Source of the DNA: Mesorhizobium wenxiniae
Lineage (GTDB): Bacteria > Pseudomonadota > Alphaproteobacteria > Rhizobiales > Rhizobiaceae
NCBI RefSeq assembly: GCF_002284535.1
Contig: NZ_NPKH01000024.1
Span: forward strand, 1 to 64,000
Reading direction: 5' to 3'
DNA: 64,000 bases
Below are positions 17,588 to 25,534 of this stretch, in pieces (positions within the stretch are counted from its first letter, which is position 1; every line of letters begins with the position of its first letter). The notes under the pieces were generated by a model, which had not been told where the DNA came from, searched no databases, and saw only the letters and a list, made by a program, of their open reading frames with translations. Both the position numbers and the translations under genes were made by a program.

Positions 17588-18036
17588 AGACCGAACGTTT
17601 TCCTGTCGTGCGATGGCGCAGGGGCACCGGTTGCGAAGCGCCTGGCGTGCGTCCCACCGCGTCCAAGCCTGGATGACACATAAATTCTAGTAACATGATA
17701 TACAAGCCGGGCACCGTTGACTTTGCTTCGTTTTCAGCCGTTGAGGCTATTTGCCGGACGTTCTTCCTCTCGCGAGAACGCCAATTGGACAGCCAGCGCT
17801 CGACATCATGCTCAGGCGATCGCCGCGATATGGACATCGCTAATCGTTCTCTCAATTCCTGCAATGTCGATAAGACTACTATACTAACCCCGAATACAGG
17901 GACCGGTTTTCAAATCCTCGGCTATTCGCAGCATCGATTTGCCTAAGGTGGGCGCAAAACAGGAAATGCTTGTTTGTGGCGGGCGCACATTCGCCGGTCG
18001 ACCGAAACGCCGCCAAACCCTGAGGTGGTTCGAGTG
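17588..18036. other. 449-bp intergenic region upstream of the Rrf2 gene
   Basis: No convincing gene; an 83-codon open frame at 17695-17946 lacks any family resemblance or ribosome-binding site. The part next to the Rrf2 start contains an AT-rich patch at about 17680-17705 (AATTCTAGTAACATGATAT) of lower GC than its surroundings, the likely promoter/operator zone for that gene. A second AT-rich patch lies near 17865-17900. No exact known operator was recognised. Confidence 0.5.
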
Positions 18037-18222
18037 TCAGGGGCGCGAACGGTTCGCCCACACCAGGCCGCCCAGGCCGACCAGCGCAGTGATGATACCG
18101 ATATAGAGCCATTGCGATTGGCCGGTCATGAAGCTGCCGCCGACGAGGCCGCTGCCCTGCAGCGACCACAGCGCGCCGAGGGCGAGCACGACCAACGCCA
18201 GCAGATTCTTGATCAATCTCAT
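18037..18222 (-). CDS. small membrane protein, two predicted TM helices
   Basis: A 61-residue protein. It has hydrophobic runs NLLALVVLALGALWSL (about 5-20) and WLYIGIITALVGLGGLVWA (about 38-56), with a short polar loop between and a positively charged C-terminus. No family was recognised. It stands alone between the Rrf2 upstream region and the RlpA-like gene. Codon use fits the neighbours and a real start follows a purine-rich stretch, so it is probably genuine. Confidence 0.65.
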   Translation of the reverse strand: MRLIKNLLALVVLALGALWSLQGSGLVGGSFMTGQSQWLYIGIITALVGLGGLVWANRSRP

Positions 18223-18505
18223 CGCCGGAATTTCCTTTCCAAGTCGATCGTCAATTCAGCCATGACCGCGATGGCAAAGCGAAAGGAGGCGACCCGATCG
18301 TATTCGCTTCTGCTTGTATATCGACGTCGGATATCGAGACGAAGACCATCGGGGATACGCGGCGACGCCGAATAACCTCTGACAAAGTGTTTCCCACCGT
18401 CTCCAAACGTGTACTGTAGTCATGGAACCGCCAGATGACTGCCGCATTTCGTGCCACATTCGATCCTTAACGGCCGGGTCTGTCAAACGGAGCCACTTGC
18501 CACAG

Positions 18506-18865
18506 ATGACGAAACCAAACCGCACCGCGCTTGTCGCGGCGACGATCGCGGCTGGCCTGATGGTCGGCGCATCCACCTCCTCTGCCGCCGCGCAATGCGG
18601 CCGCGCCTCCTGGTACGCGCTGTACTCGAAGACCGCTTCCGGCGAGCGGATGAATCCGTCGGCGCTGACCGCCGCGCACCGTACCTTGCCTTTTGGCACA
18701 AAGCTGAAGGTGACCAACCGCAAGAACGGCCGCAGCGTCGTCGTGCGCATTAACGACCGCGGCCCGTTCATCAAGGGGCGCGTGATCGATCTGTCGAAGG
18801 GCGCCGCCAGGCGGCTCGGCTTCATAAGTTCGGGCCATACTTCCGTGTGCACCGACCGCGTGTAA
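18506..18865 (+). CDS. RlpA-like septal ring / double-psi beta-barrel protein
   Basis: About 119 residues. The signal peptide NRTALVAATIAAGLMVGASTSSAAA is followed by the RlpA DPBB domain: GRASWYALYSKTASGERMNPSALTAAHRTLPFGTKLKVTN...GRSVVVRINDRGPFIKGRVIDLSKGAARRLG. The catalytic-type Asp (NDRGPF) and the His of AAHRTLP are present. RlpA proteins cleave or bind denuded peptidoglycan glycan strands at the septum. No SPOR domain is present, so this is the short rhizobial form. The ATG at 18506 is chosen because it directly precedes the signal peptide. Confidence 0.87.
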   Translation: MTKPNRTALVAATIAAGLMVGASTSSAAAQCGRASWYALYSKTASGERMNPSALTAAHRTLPFGTKLKVTNRKNGRSVVVRINDRGPFIKGRVIDLSKGAARRLGFISSGHTSVCTDRV

Positions 18866-18873
18866 TGCTTGTA

Positions 18874-18895
18874 GTGTCCGGCCTGAGCCGGACAC
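18874..18895 (+). terminator. hairpin after the RlpA-like gene
   Basis: A perfect 9-bp stem, GTGTCCGGC / GCCGGACAC with loop CTGA, starts 9 bp after the stop codon. There is no T-run on the plus strand, so it may be a weak terminator or an mRNA-stabilising hairpin. Confidence 0.45.
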
Positions 18896-19096
18896 GCCTT
18901 GCCTCGTTACTCCTTCGCAACCGCACAATAAGCCGGCTGCCGCCGTTCAAGCCGGTTTTCAACACCTTAGACGAAAGTATCAGCATAAATCACGGCACTT
19001 GACGTATTGCGTCGCAGCAGTTTGTTGTTAACCTCCCCGCGAGATTCAAGGCTCGGCACTGCTGTCGTCCCTTCGGTCGCAGCAGCGGGGTTCTCG

Positions 19097-20374
19097 ATGT
19101 TCTACCAGTTCTACGAATTGAACCACGCCGCCGTGCAACCGGCCCGCTTCTATGCCGATGCGGTGCGTATGTTCTACACCAATCCGCTCAATCCATTCAC
19201 GCACACGTCCTGGGGCCGCTCGATCGCGGCAACGGCCGAATTGTTCGAGCGCACGACGCGCCGCTACAGCAAGCCGCAATTCGGCCTGACCAAGACGGTG
19301 GTCGACTGGAAAAGCGTCGATGTCACCGAAAAGACGGTGTGGTCGCGGCCGTTCTGCAATCTCCTCCGTTTCGAGCGGGCGGTTCCCGCCGGCCGCCGGC
19401 CCGATCCGAAGCTGCTGATCGTGGCGCCGATGTCGGGCCACTATGCGACGCTGCTGCGCGGCACGGTCGAGGCGATGCTGCCCCATGCCGACGTGCACAT
19501 CACCGACTGGGTCGACGCCCGCATGGTGCCGCTGGCGGATGGCAGTTTCGACCTCGACGACTACATCGACTACATCGTCGACATGCTGCATGCGTTGGGA
19601 CCCGATACCCATGTCATGGCTGTATGCCAGCCTTCGGTGCCGGTGCTGGCGGCGGTGGCGCTGATGGAAACGCGCGGCGACCCGTTCGTTCCCTCGACAA
19701 TGACGCTGATGGGCGGGCCGATCGATACCCGCCGCAATCCGACCGCGGTCAACCTTCTGGCCGAGGAAAAGGGCATCGACTGGTTCCGCGACAACGTCAT
19801 TATGCAGGCGCCGTGGCCGGTGCCCGGCTTCGGCCGTGAGGTCTATCCCGGCTTCCTGCAGCTTTCGGGATTCATGAGCATGAATCTCGACCGCCACATC
19901 ATCGCCCACAAGGACTTCTTCATGCATCTGGTGAAGCATGATGGCGACAATGCTGAAAAGCACCGCGACTTCTATGACGAATATATGGCGGTAATGGATC
20001 TGACGGCGGAGTTCTACCTGCAGACGGTCGACACCGTGTTTGTCCGCCATGCTTTGCCCAAGGGCGAAATGATGCATCGCGGCGTCGCCATCGACCCCTC
20101 CGATATCCGCAATGTCGCCCTGTTCACGGTCGAGGGCGAGAACGACGACATTTCCGGTCTCGGCCAGACCCAGGCCGCGCACGACCTCTGCATCAACATC
20201 CCCGCGGACAGGCACGCTCACTACATGCAGCCGGCGGTTGGCCATTACGGCGTCTTCAACGGCTCGCGCTTCCGCTCCGAAATCGTGCCGCGCATCGTCG
20301 ACTTCATCACCAGCTATGGCCGCCAGACCCGCGTCGCCGTGAGGCCGAAGCTGGTTCGCACCGCCAAAAAGTAA
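19097..20374 (+). CDS. phaZ: intracellular polyhydroxyalkanoate depolymerase
   Basis: About 425 residues, no signal peptide, starting MFYQFYELNHAAVQPARFYADAVR as intracellular PhaZ proteins do. The nucleophile is C177 in the lipase-box-like MAVCQPSVPVL, as in Ralstonia PhaZ1, where Cys replaces Ser. An Asp in GENDDISG and a His near VGHYGVF would complete the triad. It hydrolyses stored poly-3-hydroxybutyrate granules to soluble oligomers or monomer. The ATG at 19097 is preferred over an ORF start 90 bp upstream. No PHB synthase genes are nearby. Confidence 0.92.
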   Translation: MFYQFYELNHAAVQPARFYADAVRMFYTNPLNPFTHTSWGRSIAATAELFERTTRRYSKPQFGLTKTVVDWKSVDVTEKTVWSRPFCNLLRFERAVPAGRRPDPKLLIVAPMSGHYATLLRGTVEAMLPHADVHITDWVDARMVPLADGSFDLDDYIDYIVDMLHALGPDTHVMAVCQPSVPVLAAVALMETRGDPFVPSTMTLMGGPIDTRRNPTAVNLLAEEKGIDWFRDNVIMQAPWPVPGFGREVYPGFLQLSGFMSMNLDRHIIAHKDFFMHLVKHDGDNAEKHRDFYDEYMAVMDLTAEFYLQTVDTVFVRHALPKGEMMHRGVAIDPSDIRNVALFTVEGENDDISGLGQTQAAHDLCINIPADRHAHYMQPAVGHYGVFNGSRFRSEIVPRIVDFITSYGRQTRVAVRPKLVRTAKK

Positions 20375-20510
20375 AGATGTAGCCTTGTGAGTCCCGGATG
20401 GCAGCCCAGTTCAAGTCGACCTGTTGCACAATAGCCGCTGTTTCGGCCGCGCGGGTAACCATGTCGCAAATCTGGCCGTTGGTATAATTGACAGGGACTG
20501 TAGATCGCCC

Positions 20511-20526
20511 TTAACCTTTCATTAAC
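20511..20526 (+). promoter_or_regulatory. CtrA-type binding motif
   Basis: TTAACCTTTCATTAAC is an exact TTAA-N7-TTAA(C) match to the alphaproteobacterial CtrA consensus. It lies 20 bp before the start of the transglutaminase-like peptidase gene. Known: CtrA controls cell-cycle promoters in Caulobacter and rhizobia. Inferred: cell-cycle control of this gene. Confidence 0.6.
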
Positions 20527-20546
20527 AACAAGGGACGAGGGGGACA

Positions 20547-21161
20547 ATGATTTCCTCACCAATGGCGAGAAGGCTGCGCGCGTGCGCCCTGTTCGGGCTG
20601 GCATTTGCGGCAGGCTGGTCTACGGCGGCTTCGGCGGGACCAATGGCAACCGGCGGGCCGACATCGCAGCCGATCGGCCATTACGATTTCTGCAAGACCA
20701 GTCCGGCCGAATGCTCGATCCATCCGGGCAATCTCGCCCCGGCCACCATGAGCGGTGCGCTCTGGCGCAAGATGCTCAGCGTCAACGCCAGGGTCAACGC
20801 CGCCGTCAAGCCGATAAGCGACATCGACATTTATGGCAAGGACGAGGTCTGGGCCTATCCCGCTAGGGGCGTTGGCGACTGTGAGGACTATGTCCTGGAA
20901 AAGCGCCGCGAATTGAACCGCTTGGGCGTTTCCTACGCCAATCTTCTGATGACCGTCGTGCGCAAGCCGGACGGTGAGGGCCACGCCGTGCTGACCGTGC
21001 GCACAAGCAAGGGCGACTACGTCCTCGACAATCTGGACGGAAAGGTCCGCTCGTGGGACCGGACCGGCTATCGCTTCCTCAAGCGGCAGGCGATCGACAA
21101 TACCGGCCGCTGGGTCTCGATCCGTGATGGCCAGCCGGTTCTGGTTGGCGCGGTTCAGTAG
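20547..21161 (+). CDS. transglutaminase-like cysteine peptidase (BTLCP/DUF920)
   Basis: A 204-residue exported protein. The signal peptide (about 1-30) ends WSTAASAGP. The catalytic Cys is in GVGDCEDYVLEKRREL, the His in GHAVLTVRT and the Asp in YVLDNLDG. This is the bacterial transglutaminase-like cysteine proteinase family (LapG-related) that often processes surface adhesins or matrix proteins. A CtrA-type box and GAGGGGG lie just upstream of the ATG. No LapD or adhesin gene is adjacent, so the target is unknown. Confidence 0.87.
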   Translation: MISSPMARRLRACALFGLAFAAGWSTAASAGPMATGGPTSQPIGHYDFCKTSPAECSIHPGNLAPATMSGALWRKMLSVNARVNAAVKPISDIDIYGKDEVWAYPARGVGDCEDYVLEKRRELNRLGVSYANLLMTVVRKPDGEGHAVLTVRTSKGDYVLDNLDGKVRSWDRTGYRFLKRQAIDNTGRWVSIRDGQPVLVGAVQ

Positions 21162-21168
21162 CAGGCCG

Positions 21169-21537
21169 TCACTTTGGCTGCTTCAGCGCGGCGCGGATCG
21201 ATGCGGTGATGCGGCGAAGCTCCGCTTCGTCGAGTTTTTCGATGTTTTCGGCCAGAACATTGGCAAGCTCGGTGGCGGCGGGGCTGAGGCCCGACGTGTC
21301 GAGCTTCACCCGTGGGTGCGAGGTGTCCGCCAGCCGCTCGAGTTCTTCGGCATCGTCCCATATGACATTGAAATAGCCGATGATCTTCTGGATCAGCGTC
21401 CAGGTCGGCGCGCCACGGCGGCCATGCTCCAGCGCCGACAAATAGGCTGCGCTGACGCCGATCGCCTCGGCCATGGCCTTCTGACTGACACCACGTTGGC
21501 TTCGCAGGGCGCGAAGCTTTTCGCCGAACGGGGTCAC
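21169..21537 (-). CDS. XRE-family transcriptional regulator
   Basis: A 122-residue regulator. The HTH is FGEKLRALRSQRGVSQKAMAEAIGVSAAYLSALEHGRRGAPTWTLIQKI (about 4-55), followed by a helical tail ending AALKQPK. The only sensible start in frame is GTG at 21537; upstream in-frame codons lack a start. The GTG overlaps the stop of a 10-codon potential leader (21534-21566), which in turn overlaps the stop of the smr-type gene, so expression is likely coupled to upstream translation. Targets are unknown. Confidence 0.8.
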   Translation of the reverse strand: MTPFGEKLRALRSQRGVSQKAMAEAIGVSAAYLSALEHGRRGAPTWTLIQKIIGYFNVIWDDAEELERLADTSHPRVKLDTSGLSPAATELANVLAENIEKLDEAELRRITASIRAALKQPK

Positions 21538-21566
21538 AAGTGCATCCTCATGGGGTGCATCCTCAT
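21534..21566 (-). CDS. possible 10-residue leader peptide MRMHPMRMHL
   Basis: An ATG at 21566 overlaps the TAA of the smr-type gene. The frame reads two tandem MRMH units and ends in a TGA that overlaps the GTG start of the XRE gene. The DNA is a direct repeat of ATGAGGATGCAC. It may be a coupling or leader cistron, or simply a duplicated ribosome-binding region; GAGG occurs in each unit. Confidence 0.3.
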   Translation of the reverse strand: MRMHPMRMHL

Positions 21567-22096
21567 TAGCGCCCACGCCGCAGGCGGACATAGAGCGCGC
21601 CCGAGCCGCCATGGTTGCGGGCAGCATGGTCGTGACTGGAGACAAGCGGCCTGAAAGCGGGTGTCGACAGCCAGGCGGGCACGGCGCGCCGCAAGATGCC
21701 GTCGCCGCCCGACGACGAACCCTTGCCGGTGATGACCAGCACATAACGGATGCCCCCGGCATGCGCCCGGTGCAGGAAGGAAAACAGCAGCGAATAGGCT
21801 TCGTCCTGGCTCAGGCCATGGAGGTCGACGCGGCCTTCGATCGGCAATCGGCCCTTCGACAGTTTTTCCAGCGTCGGTTCGTCGATCACATGCGAGACAT
21901 GCTGCGCCTTTGCTTTCGTGGCCGCAGCAGGAGCCATCGCCTGGACACGCGGCGGTGGCTTCGTGTCATCACCGACGTCCGGGCCGATAGCCGGGATGTC
22001 GCTGGCGGACTTGCCCTTCAGCGGCTTGGCCGTGCGCGCCACCAGGTTCCACAGGACCCGATCGTCCTCGCTCAGCCTGTCGATGCGCCGGGTCAT
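21566..22096 (-). CDS. Smr/MutS2-C domain protein
   Basis: A 176-residue protein. A basic, disordered N-half is followed by the Smr domain (about 90-176) with the signature VDLHGLSQDEAYSLLFSFLHRAHAGGIRYVLVITGKGSSSGGDGILRRAVPAWL and the final GSGALYVRLRRG. Smr domains are nicking endonucleases or RNA-binding modules linked to recombination or ribosome-collision control. The start overlaps the mltA stop by 4 bp, so it belongs to the mltA-smr-xre transcription unit. Confidence 0.9.
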   Translation of the reverse strand: MTRRIDRLSEDDRVLWNLVARTAKPLKGKSASDIPAIGPDVGDDTKPPPRVQAMAPAAATKAKAQHVSHVIDEPTLEKLSKGRLPIEGRVDLHGLSQDEAYSLLFSFLHRAHAGGIRYVLVITGKGSSSGGDGILRRAVPAWLSTPAFRPLVSSHDHAARNHGGSGALYVRLRRGR

Positions 22097-23214
22097 CGCC
22101 CCGCTCCCGGTACAAGCGGGCGCGGTATCAGCGCGTAGAAATCGGCAGGGTTGCGGACAACGCCGGCGATCTCGCCGGCCGCATGTCCCGTTCCGGCGAA
22201 CAGGTCACCGCGGGCCGGCCCGGTAATAGCCGAGCCGGTATCCTGCGCGATCATCAGTCGCCGGAACGGCTTGTCGTCGAAAGCGGTCAGCGACGGCCCA
22301 TCGATGTAGAACGGCGTGCCGAATGTATGCAGCAGACGGTCGACAGCGACGGAGCGGCCCGGCGTCAGCGGCACTTTTGCGCCAGCGATCGGCCCGAGTT
22401 CCGGGTCGTCGACAGCCGCCTCGCGGAAGAAAATATAGGAGCGGTTGCGCCACAGGATCTCGTCGATGCGATCCGGATGCGCCTTGAACCAGGCGCGGAC
22501 CGACTGCATGGTCACCGCTTCGAGCGGGATTTCGCCTAATTCACTCAGGATCTTGCCGGGTCCGGTAAAGCGCTGGCCGGATTTGGCGGCATAGGTGACG
22601 CGGGAAAACCGGCCGTCGGTCATGGTGAGCCTGGCTGCACCTTGCACGTGAATGAAGAAGGCGTCGATCTTGTCGGCTAGCCAGGCGATTTCCAGGCCCT
22701 TGCCAGCCAAACCCTTGCCGACGAGCGCGCCGCGCTCGATCTCGCCGCGGTCGAAATACTCGACCGGCCCGTTCGGCGTGGCGCGGCCGAAGGCGAGATA
22801 GGGATCCATGCCGGGCGGCCGGTTGACGTCGTCGATGTCGACGAGATCGGCCGGGCGCGACAGCAGCGGCACCGCAAATCGTTCGGTTCGCACCGATGAA
22901 GCGTCGACCACCGGTTCATAGAAGCCGGTGACGAGGCCGGTGCCGCCGCTTTCGCCCCCTATGTGCGCCGGGATGAAATGATGCTCGAAGAAGGCGCGGG
23001 CTTGCGCCCGGTCGGTCGGCGAAACGGTGCGGGCTGCAGCGTAGGCCTCGGTGAAGGCATTGAAATCGACGCCGAGCCCGCCGGAGCGATAGGGTTTTGT
23101 CAGGACATGAAAAGCCGAGCGCCGGAAAGCCGCGAACGCGGCCAGATGGTCGTCCTCGTCCCAACCGGGCAGATCGTCAAAGGATTTTTCGCGGAACGCC
23201 TGAGATAGCGACAC
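22093..23214 (-). CDS. mltA: membrane-bound lytic murein transglycosylase A
   Basis: A 373-residue enzyme with the MltA barrel segments TGFYEPVVDASSVRTERFAVPLLSRP and EIAWLADKIDAFFIHVQGAARLTM. It includes the family's catalytic region near the end (MIAQDTGSAITGPARGDLFAGTGHAAGEIAG, with the Asp of AQDTG). It cleaves peptidoglycan to 1,6-anhydro-muropeptides. No clear lipobox or signal peptide is visible at the annotated start (MSLSQAFREKSFDDLPGWDEDDHLAAF), as in many rhizobial homologues. It follows the Tim44-like gene by 23 bp, in an order common in Hyphomicrobiales. Confidence 0.9.
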   Translation of the reverse strand: MSLSQAFREKSFDDLPGWDEDDHLAAFAAFRRSAFHVLTKPYRSGGLGVDFNAFTEAYAAARTVSPTDRAQARAFFEHHFIPAHIGGESGGTGLVTGFYEPVVDASSVRTERFAVPLLSRPADLVDIDDVNRPPGMDPYLAFGRATPNGPVEYFDRGEIERGALVGKGLAGKGLEIAWLADKIDAFFIHVQGAARLTMTDGRFSRVTYAAKSGQRFTGPGKILSELGEIPLEAVTMQSVRAWFKAHPDRIDEILWRNRSYIFFREAAVDDPELGPIAGAKVPLTPGRSVAVDRLLHTFGTPFYIDGPSLTAFDDKPFRRLMIAQDTGSAITGPARGDLFAGTGHAAGEIAGVVRNPADFYALIPRPLVPGAGR

Positions 23215-23237
23215 CGGAGCCTCGCCGTGGTCCGGAC

Positions 23238-23939
23238 TCAGTCTTCTTCTTCGGTGGCGACGAGCTTCCAGTTCGGGTCGCGCGAGCGCGTATCGCGGGC
23301 GAAGGTCCAGACATCCTTGACCTCGGCGACGGTTTCGGGATCGCCGTCGATGACGGCGCCGGCCTTGTCGCGCGTCGCCGAAATTAGCTCGCTGACGATG
23401 CGCAGCGTGATATGCGCCTCGCTGCCCTTCATCTCGGCGGAAACGATGTCGGCCTTGTCGATGCCGACGAAGGAGGACTGGATCTTTTCCGATTTCGCCT
23501 CGCGGTCGCCGATGGCCGCGACAAAGCCGTCATAGACCTCGCGCGACAACAGGTTCTTCAGCGTCTTGCGGTCGCCATCGGCATAGGCCATCACGATCAT
23601 TTCATAGGCCATCTTGGCGCCATCGACGAAGGTCTTCGGGTCGAATGCCGGATCATTGTCCTTGATCGCGCGCAGGCCCTTGTTGAGATCGGTGTCAGGC
23701 TTGGCGAAGGCGTCGATCGCCGCATAGGCGTCGATTGCCGGCTCTCCCGGCGCTCGCTTGCGCGGCAGCGAGACCACATTCTCCGGCTTCTGGGTGTCGT
23801 CGCGCGTCCGGCCCGCCGTATAGGGATCGAAGGGCGGGCGCTCACTGCCGGTGCGGCGGCCGAGCACATTGCGCAGCTGGAAAAAGATCACAACCGCCGC
23901 AACCAGAAAGAAAATCGTGCCGAAGTCGAAGAATCCCAT
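23238..23939 (-). CDS. Tim44/TimA-domain membrane-associated protein
   Basis: About 233 residues. One N-terminal TM helix (DFGTIFFLVAAVVIFFQLRNVLG) is followed by a linker rich in Pro and charged residues. A C-terminal Tim44-like domain (about 110-230) follows, with AKMAYEMIVMAYADGDRKTLKNLLSREVYDGF and the final FARDTRSRDPNWKLVATEEE. Alphaproteobacterial TimA is the bacterial relative of mitochondrial Tim44, thought to act in membrane protein assembly. The ATG at 23939 is preferred to one 12 bp upstream. It is divergent from fxsA and forms a unit with mltA. Confidence 0.87.
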   Translation of the reverse strand: MGFFDFGTIFFLVAAVVIFFQLRNVLGRRTGSERPPFDPYTAGRTRDDTQKPENVVSLPRKRAPGEPAIDAYAAIDAFAKPDTDLNKGLRAIKDNDPAFDPKTFVDGAKMAYEMIVMAYADGDRKTLKNLLSREVYDGFVAAIGDREAKSEKIQSSFVGIDKADIVSAEMKGSEAHITLRIVSELISATRDKAGAVIDGDPETVAEVKDVWTFARDTRSRDPNWKLVATEEED

Positions 23940-24117
23940 ATCTTCCGCCAATCAATCCCTACTCCGGCCGGACCGCCCGGCCAGGCAATGGCTGCGGTCG
24001 CATAGCGTTCAACATCCAAAGCATATAGAACGCAAGGTGCAATCATTCAAATTAAAGGCAGGCATACCTATCTAAAAGAGCCGGTGCCAGCGGCGATTGC
24101 CCGCAGGCCGGCAAAAC

Positions 24118-24639
24118 ATGGAAACGATCGGTCAAGATTTGCGCATTTCGCTGCTTCCCCTGTTCATCCTCGCGCTTCCGCTGCTGGAGATCGCTGGTTT
24201 CGTCGTTGTCGGCCGCCAGGTCGGCGCGCTGGCGACGGTCGGCCTGGTGCTGGCTTCGAGCATCGCCGGCGCGCTGTTGTTGCGATACCAGGGTTTCGGC
24301 GTCATGACCCGGGTCCGGGCCGAGATGGCCGCCGGCCGTGATCCAAGCCGCCAGCTCGCGCATGGCGCCATGATCGTGCTGGCCGCGATCCTGCTCATCA
24401 TTCCCGGCTTCATTACTGACATTTTCGGCATTCTGCTGTTCCTGCCGCCGGTTCGCGACCTTGCCTGGCGCCTGTTGAAAGGCCGCATCGTGCTGGCGAC
24501 CAATTTCAGCACCGGCGGGTTCAGGGCCCGGCAACGCGACAAGACCATCGACCTTGACGACAGCGACTATTCGCGCGGCGACGACTACAAGCGCGGCCCG
24601 GATCACAATTCTCCCTGGCGCCGCCTAAAGGACGAGTAG
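24118..24639 (+). CDS. fxsA: FxsA family membrane protein
   Basis: About 173 residues. Hydrophobic helices LLPLFILALPLLEIAGFVVVG, LATVGLVLASSIAGALLLRYQG and MIVLAAILLIIPGFITDIFGILLFLPPVR give the FxsA pattern (E. coli FxsA suppresses F exclusion of phage T7). A charged cytoplasmic tail ends RRLKDE. The ATG at 24118 (METIGQ) is used rather than one 21 bp upstream. The stop region GGACGAGTAG is the seed of the tandem repeat that follows. Confidence 0.88.
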   Translation: METIGQDLRISLLPLFILALPLLEIAGFVVVGRQVGALATVGLVLASSIAGALLLRYQGFGVMTRVRAEMAAGRDPSRQLAHGAMIVLAAILLIIPGFITDIFGILLFLPPVRDLAWRLLKGRIVLATNFSTGGFRARQRDKTIDLDDSDYSRGDDYKRGPDHNSPWRRLKDE

Positions 24640-24649
24640 CTCGCGTTGA

Positions 24650-24750
24650 GGACGAGTAGGGTCGGCAAACGCCTCTGGGACGAGTAGGTCGGCAAACGCC
24701 TCTGGGACGAGTAGGTCGGCAAACGCCTCCGGGACGAGTAGGTCGGCAAA
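24650..24750. repeat. 27-bp tandem repeat after fxsA
   Basis: Unit starts with GGACGAGTAGGTCGGCAAAC at 24650, 24678, 24705 and 24732. Spacing is 28, 27 and 27 bp because the first unit has one extra G; the last unit is partial. The opening motif GGACGAGTAG duplicates the end of fxsA (last codons plus TAG at 24637-24639). Confidence 0.9.
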
Positions 24751-24835
24751 CCTTGTCTTGTCATGCCGGCCATGGTAGCGAACGCCCGATTTCAATCCGG
24801 TCAGCAACGCTGCCCAGGCAAAAGGACAAAGGCTT

Positions 24836-25336
24836 ATGGCCAGCAAAGACGACGCGCCGACCGGCGCGGCCAGTGGCAACGGCGACGCGACGCAGCCCTC
24901 GCTCAATGTGCTTGCCCAATATGTGAAGGACCTTTCCTTCGAAAGCCCCGGCGCGCCGAACACGCTGCGCGGCCGCGACAAGGCCCCTGGCATCGCCATC
25001 AACGTCAATGTCAACGCCAACCCGCTTTCGGACAAGCAGTTCGACGTCAATCTGACGCTGAACGCCAAGGCGTCCTTCGACAAGGAAGTGCTGTTCAACG
25101 TCGAGCTGGTCTATGGCGGCGTTTTCGCCATCAGCGGCTTCCCGCAGGAGCACATGCTGCCGCTGCTGTTCATCGAATGCCCGCGGCTGCTGTTTCCGTT
25201 CGCCAGGCAGATCATCGCCGAGGCGACGCGCAATGGCGGCTTCCCGCCCTTGATGCTCGATCCGATCGATTTCGCGCAGATGTTCCAGCAGAAGCTGGCT
25301 GAGGACCAGGCCGCCGGCAAGGTCAAGGTGAGCTGA
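24836..25336 (+). CDS. secB: protein-export chaperone SecB
   Basis: A 166-residue protein with the SecB core (about 22-150): LNVLAQYVKDLSFESPGAP, NPLSDKQFDVNLTLNA, LVYGGVFAISGFP and the highly conserved IECPRLLFPFARQIIAEATRNGGFPPLMLDPIDF. It holds precursor proteins unfolded for SecA-dependent export. Purine-rich AAAGGACAAAGG precedes the ATG. A strong terminator follows, so it is likely a monocistronic gene; dnaQ lies convergent beyond it. Confidence 0.96.
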   Translation: MASKDDAPTGAASGNGDATQPSLNVLAQYVKDLSFESPGAPNTLRGRDKAPGIAINVNVNANPLSDKQFDVNLTLNAKASFDKEVLFNVELVYGGVFAISGFPQEHMLPLLFIECPRLLFPFARQIIAEATRNGGFPPLMLDPIDFAQMFQQKLAEDQAAGKVKVS

Positions 25337-25361
25337 GGCTGATGTTGCGCAGCCTTTGAAG

Positions 25362-25386
25362 AACCCGGCCTCGCGCCGGGTTTTTT
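25362..25386 (+). terminator. Rho-independent terminator of secB
   Basis: An 8-bp stem AACCCGGC / GCCGGGTT with loop CTCGC is followed by a run of T, 25 bp after the secB stop. Confidence 0.9.
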
Positions 25387-25534
25387 GCTTTGAGACGAGC
25401 TCCTCGATCCTGACAGGTCGGAAGCCGATCGTTCCAGCGGCCAATTTCAGTGGCGGGTCGCAGACCTTGGAGATTACCGCGGAAACGAAACAATCGACGT
25501 TCGCTGCCGATCGCCTTCCTACCCGTCAAAATCG

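Noticed and set aside
17695..17946. 83-codon plus-strand frame
   Set aside because: No ribosome-binding site, no family resemblance, and it lies in the low-GC regulatory gap before the Rrf2 gene.
24650..24750. Tandem array considered as a CRISPR
   Set aside because: The units are contiguous with no unique spacers and there are no cas genes.
24625..25098. Minus-strand frame with repeated FADLLVPEA units
   Set aside because: The peptide repeat is only the 27-bp tandem repeat translated; the frame overlaps secB and lacks a credible start.
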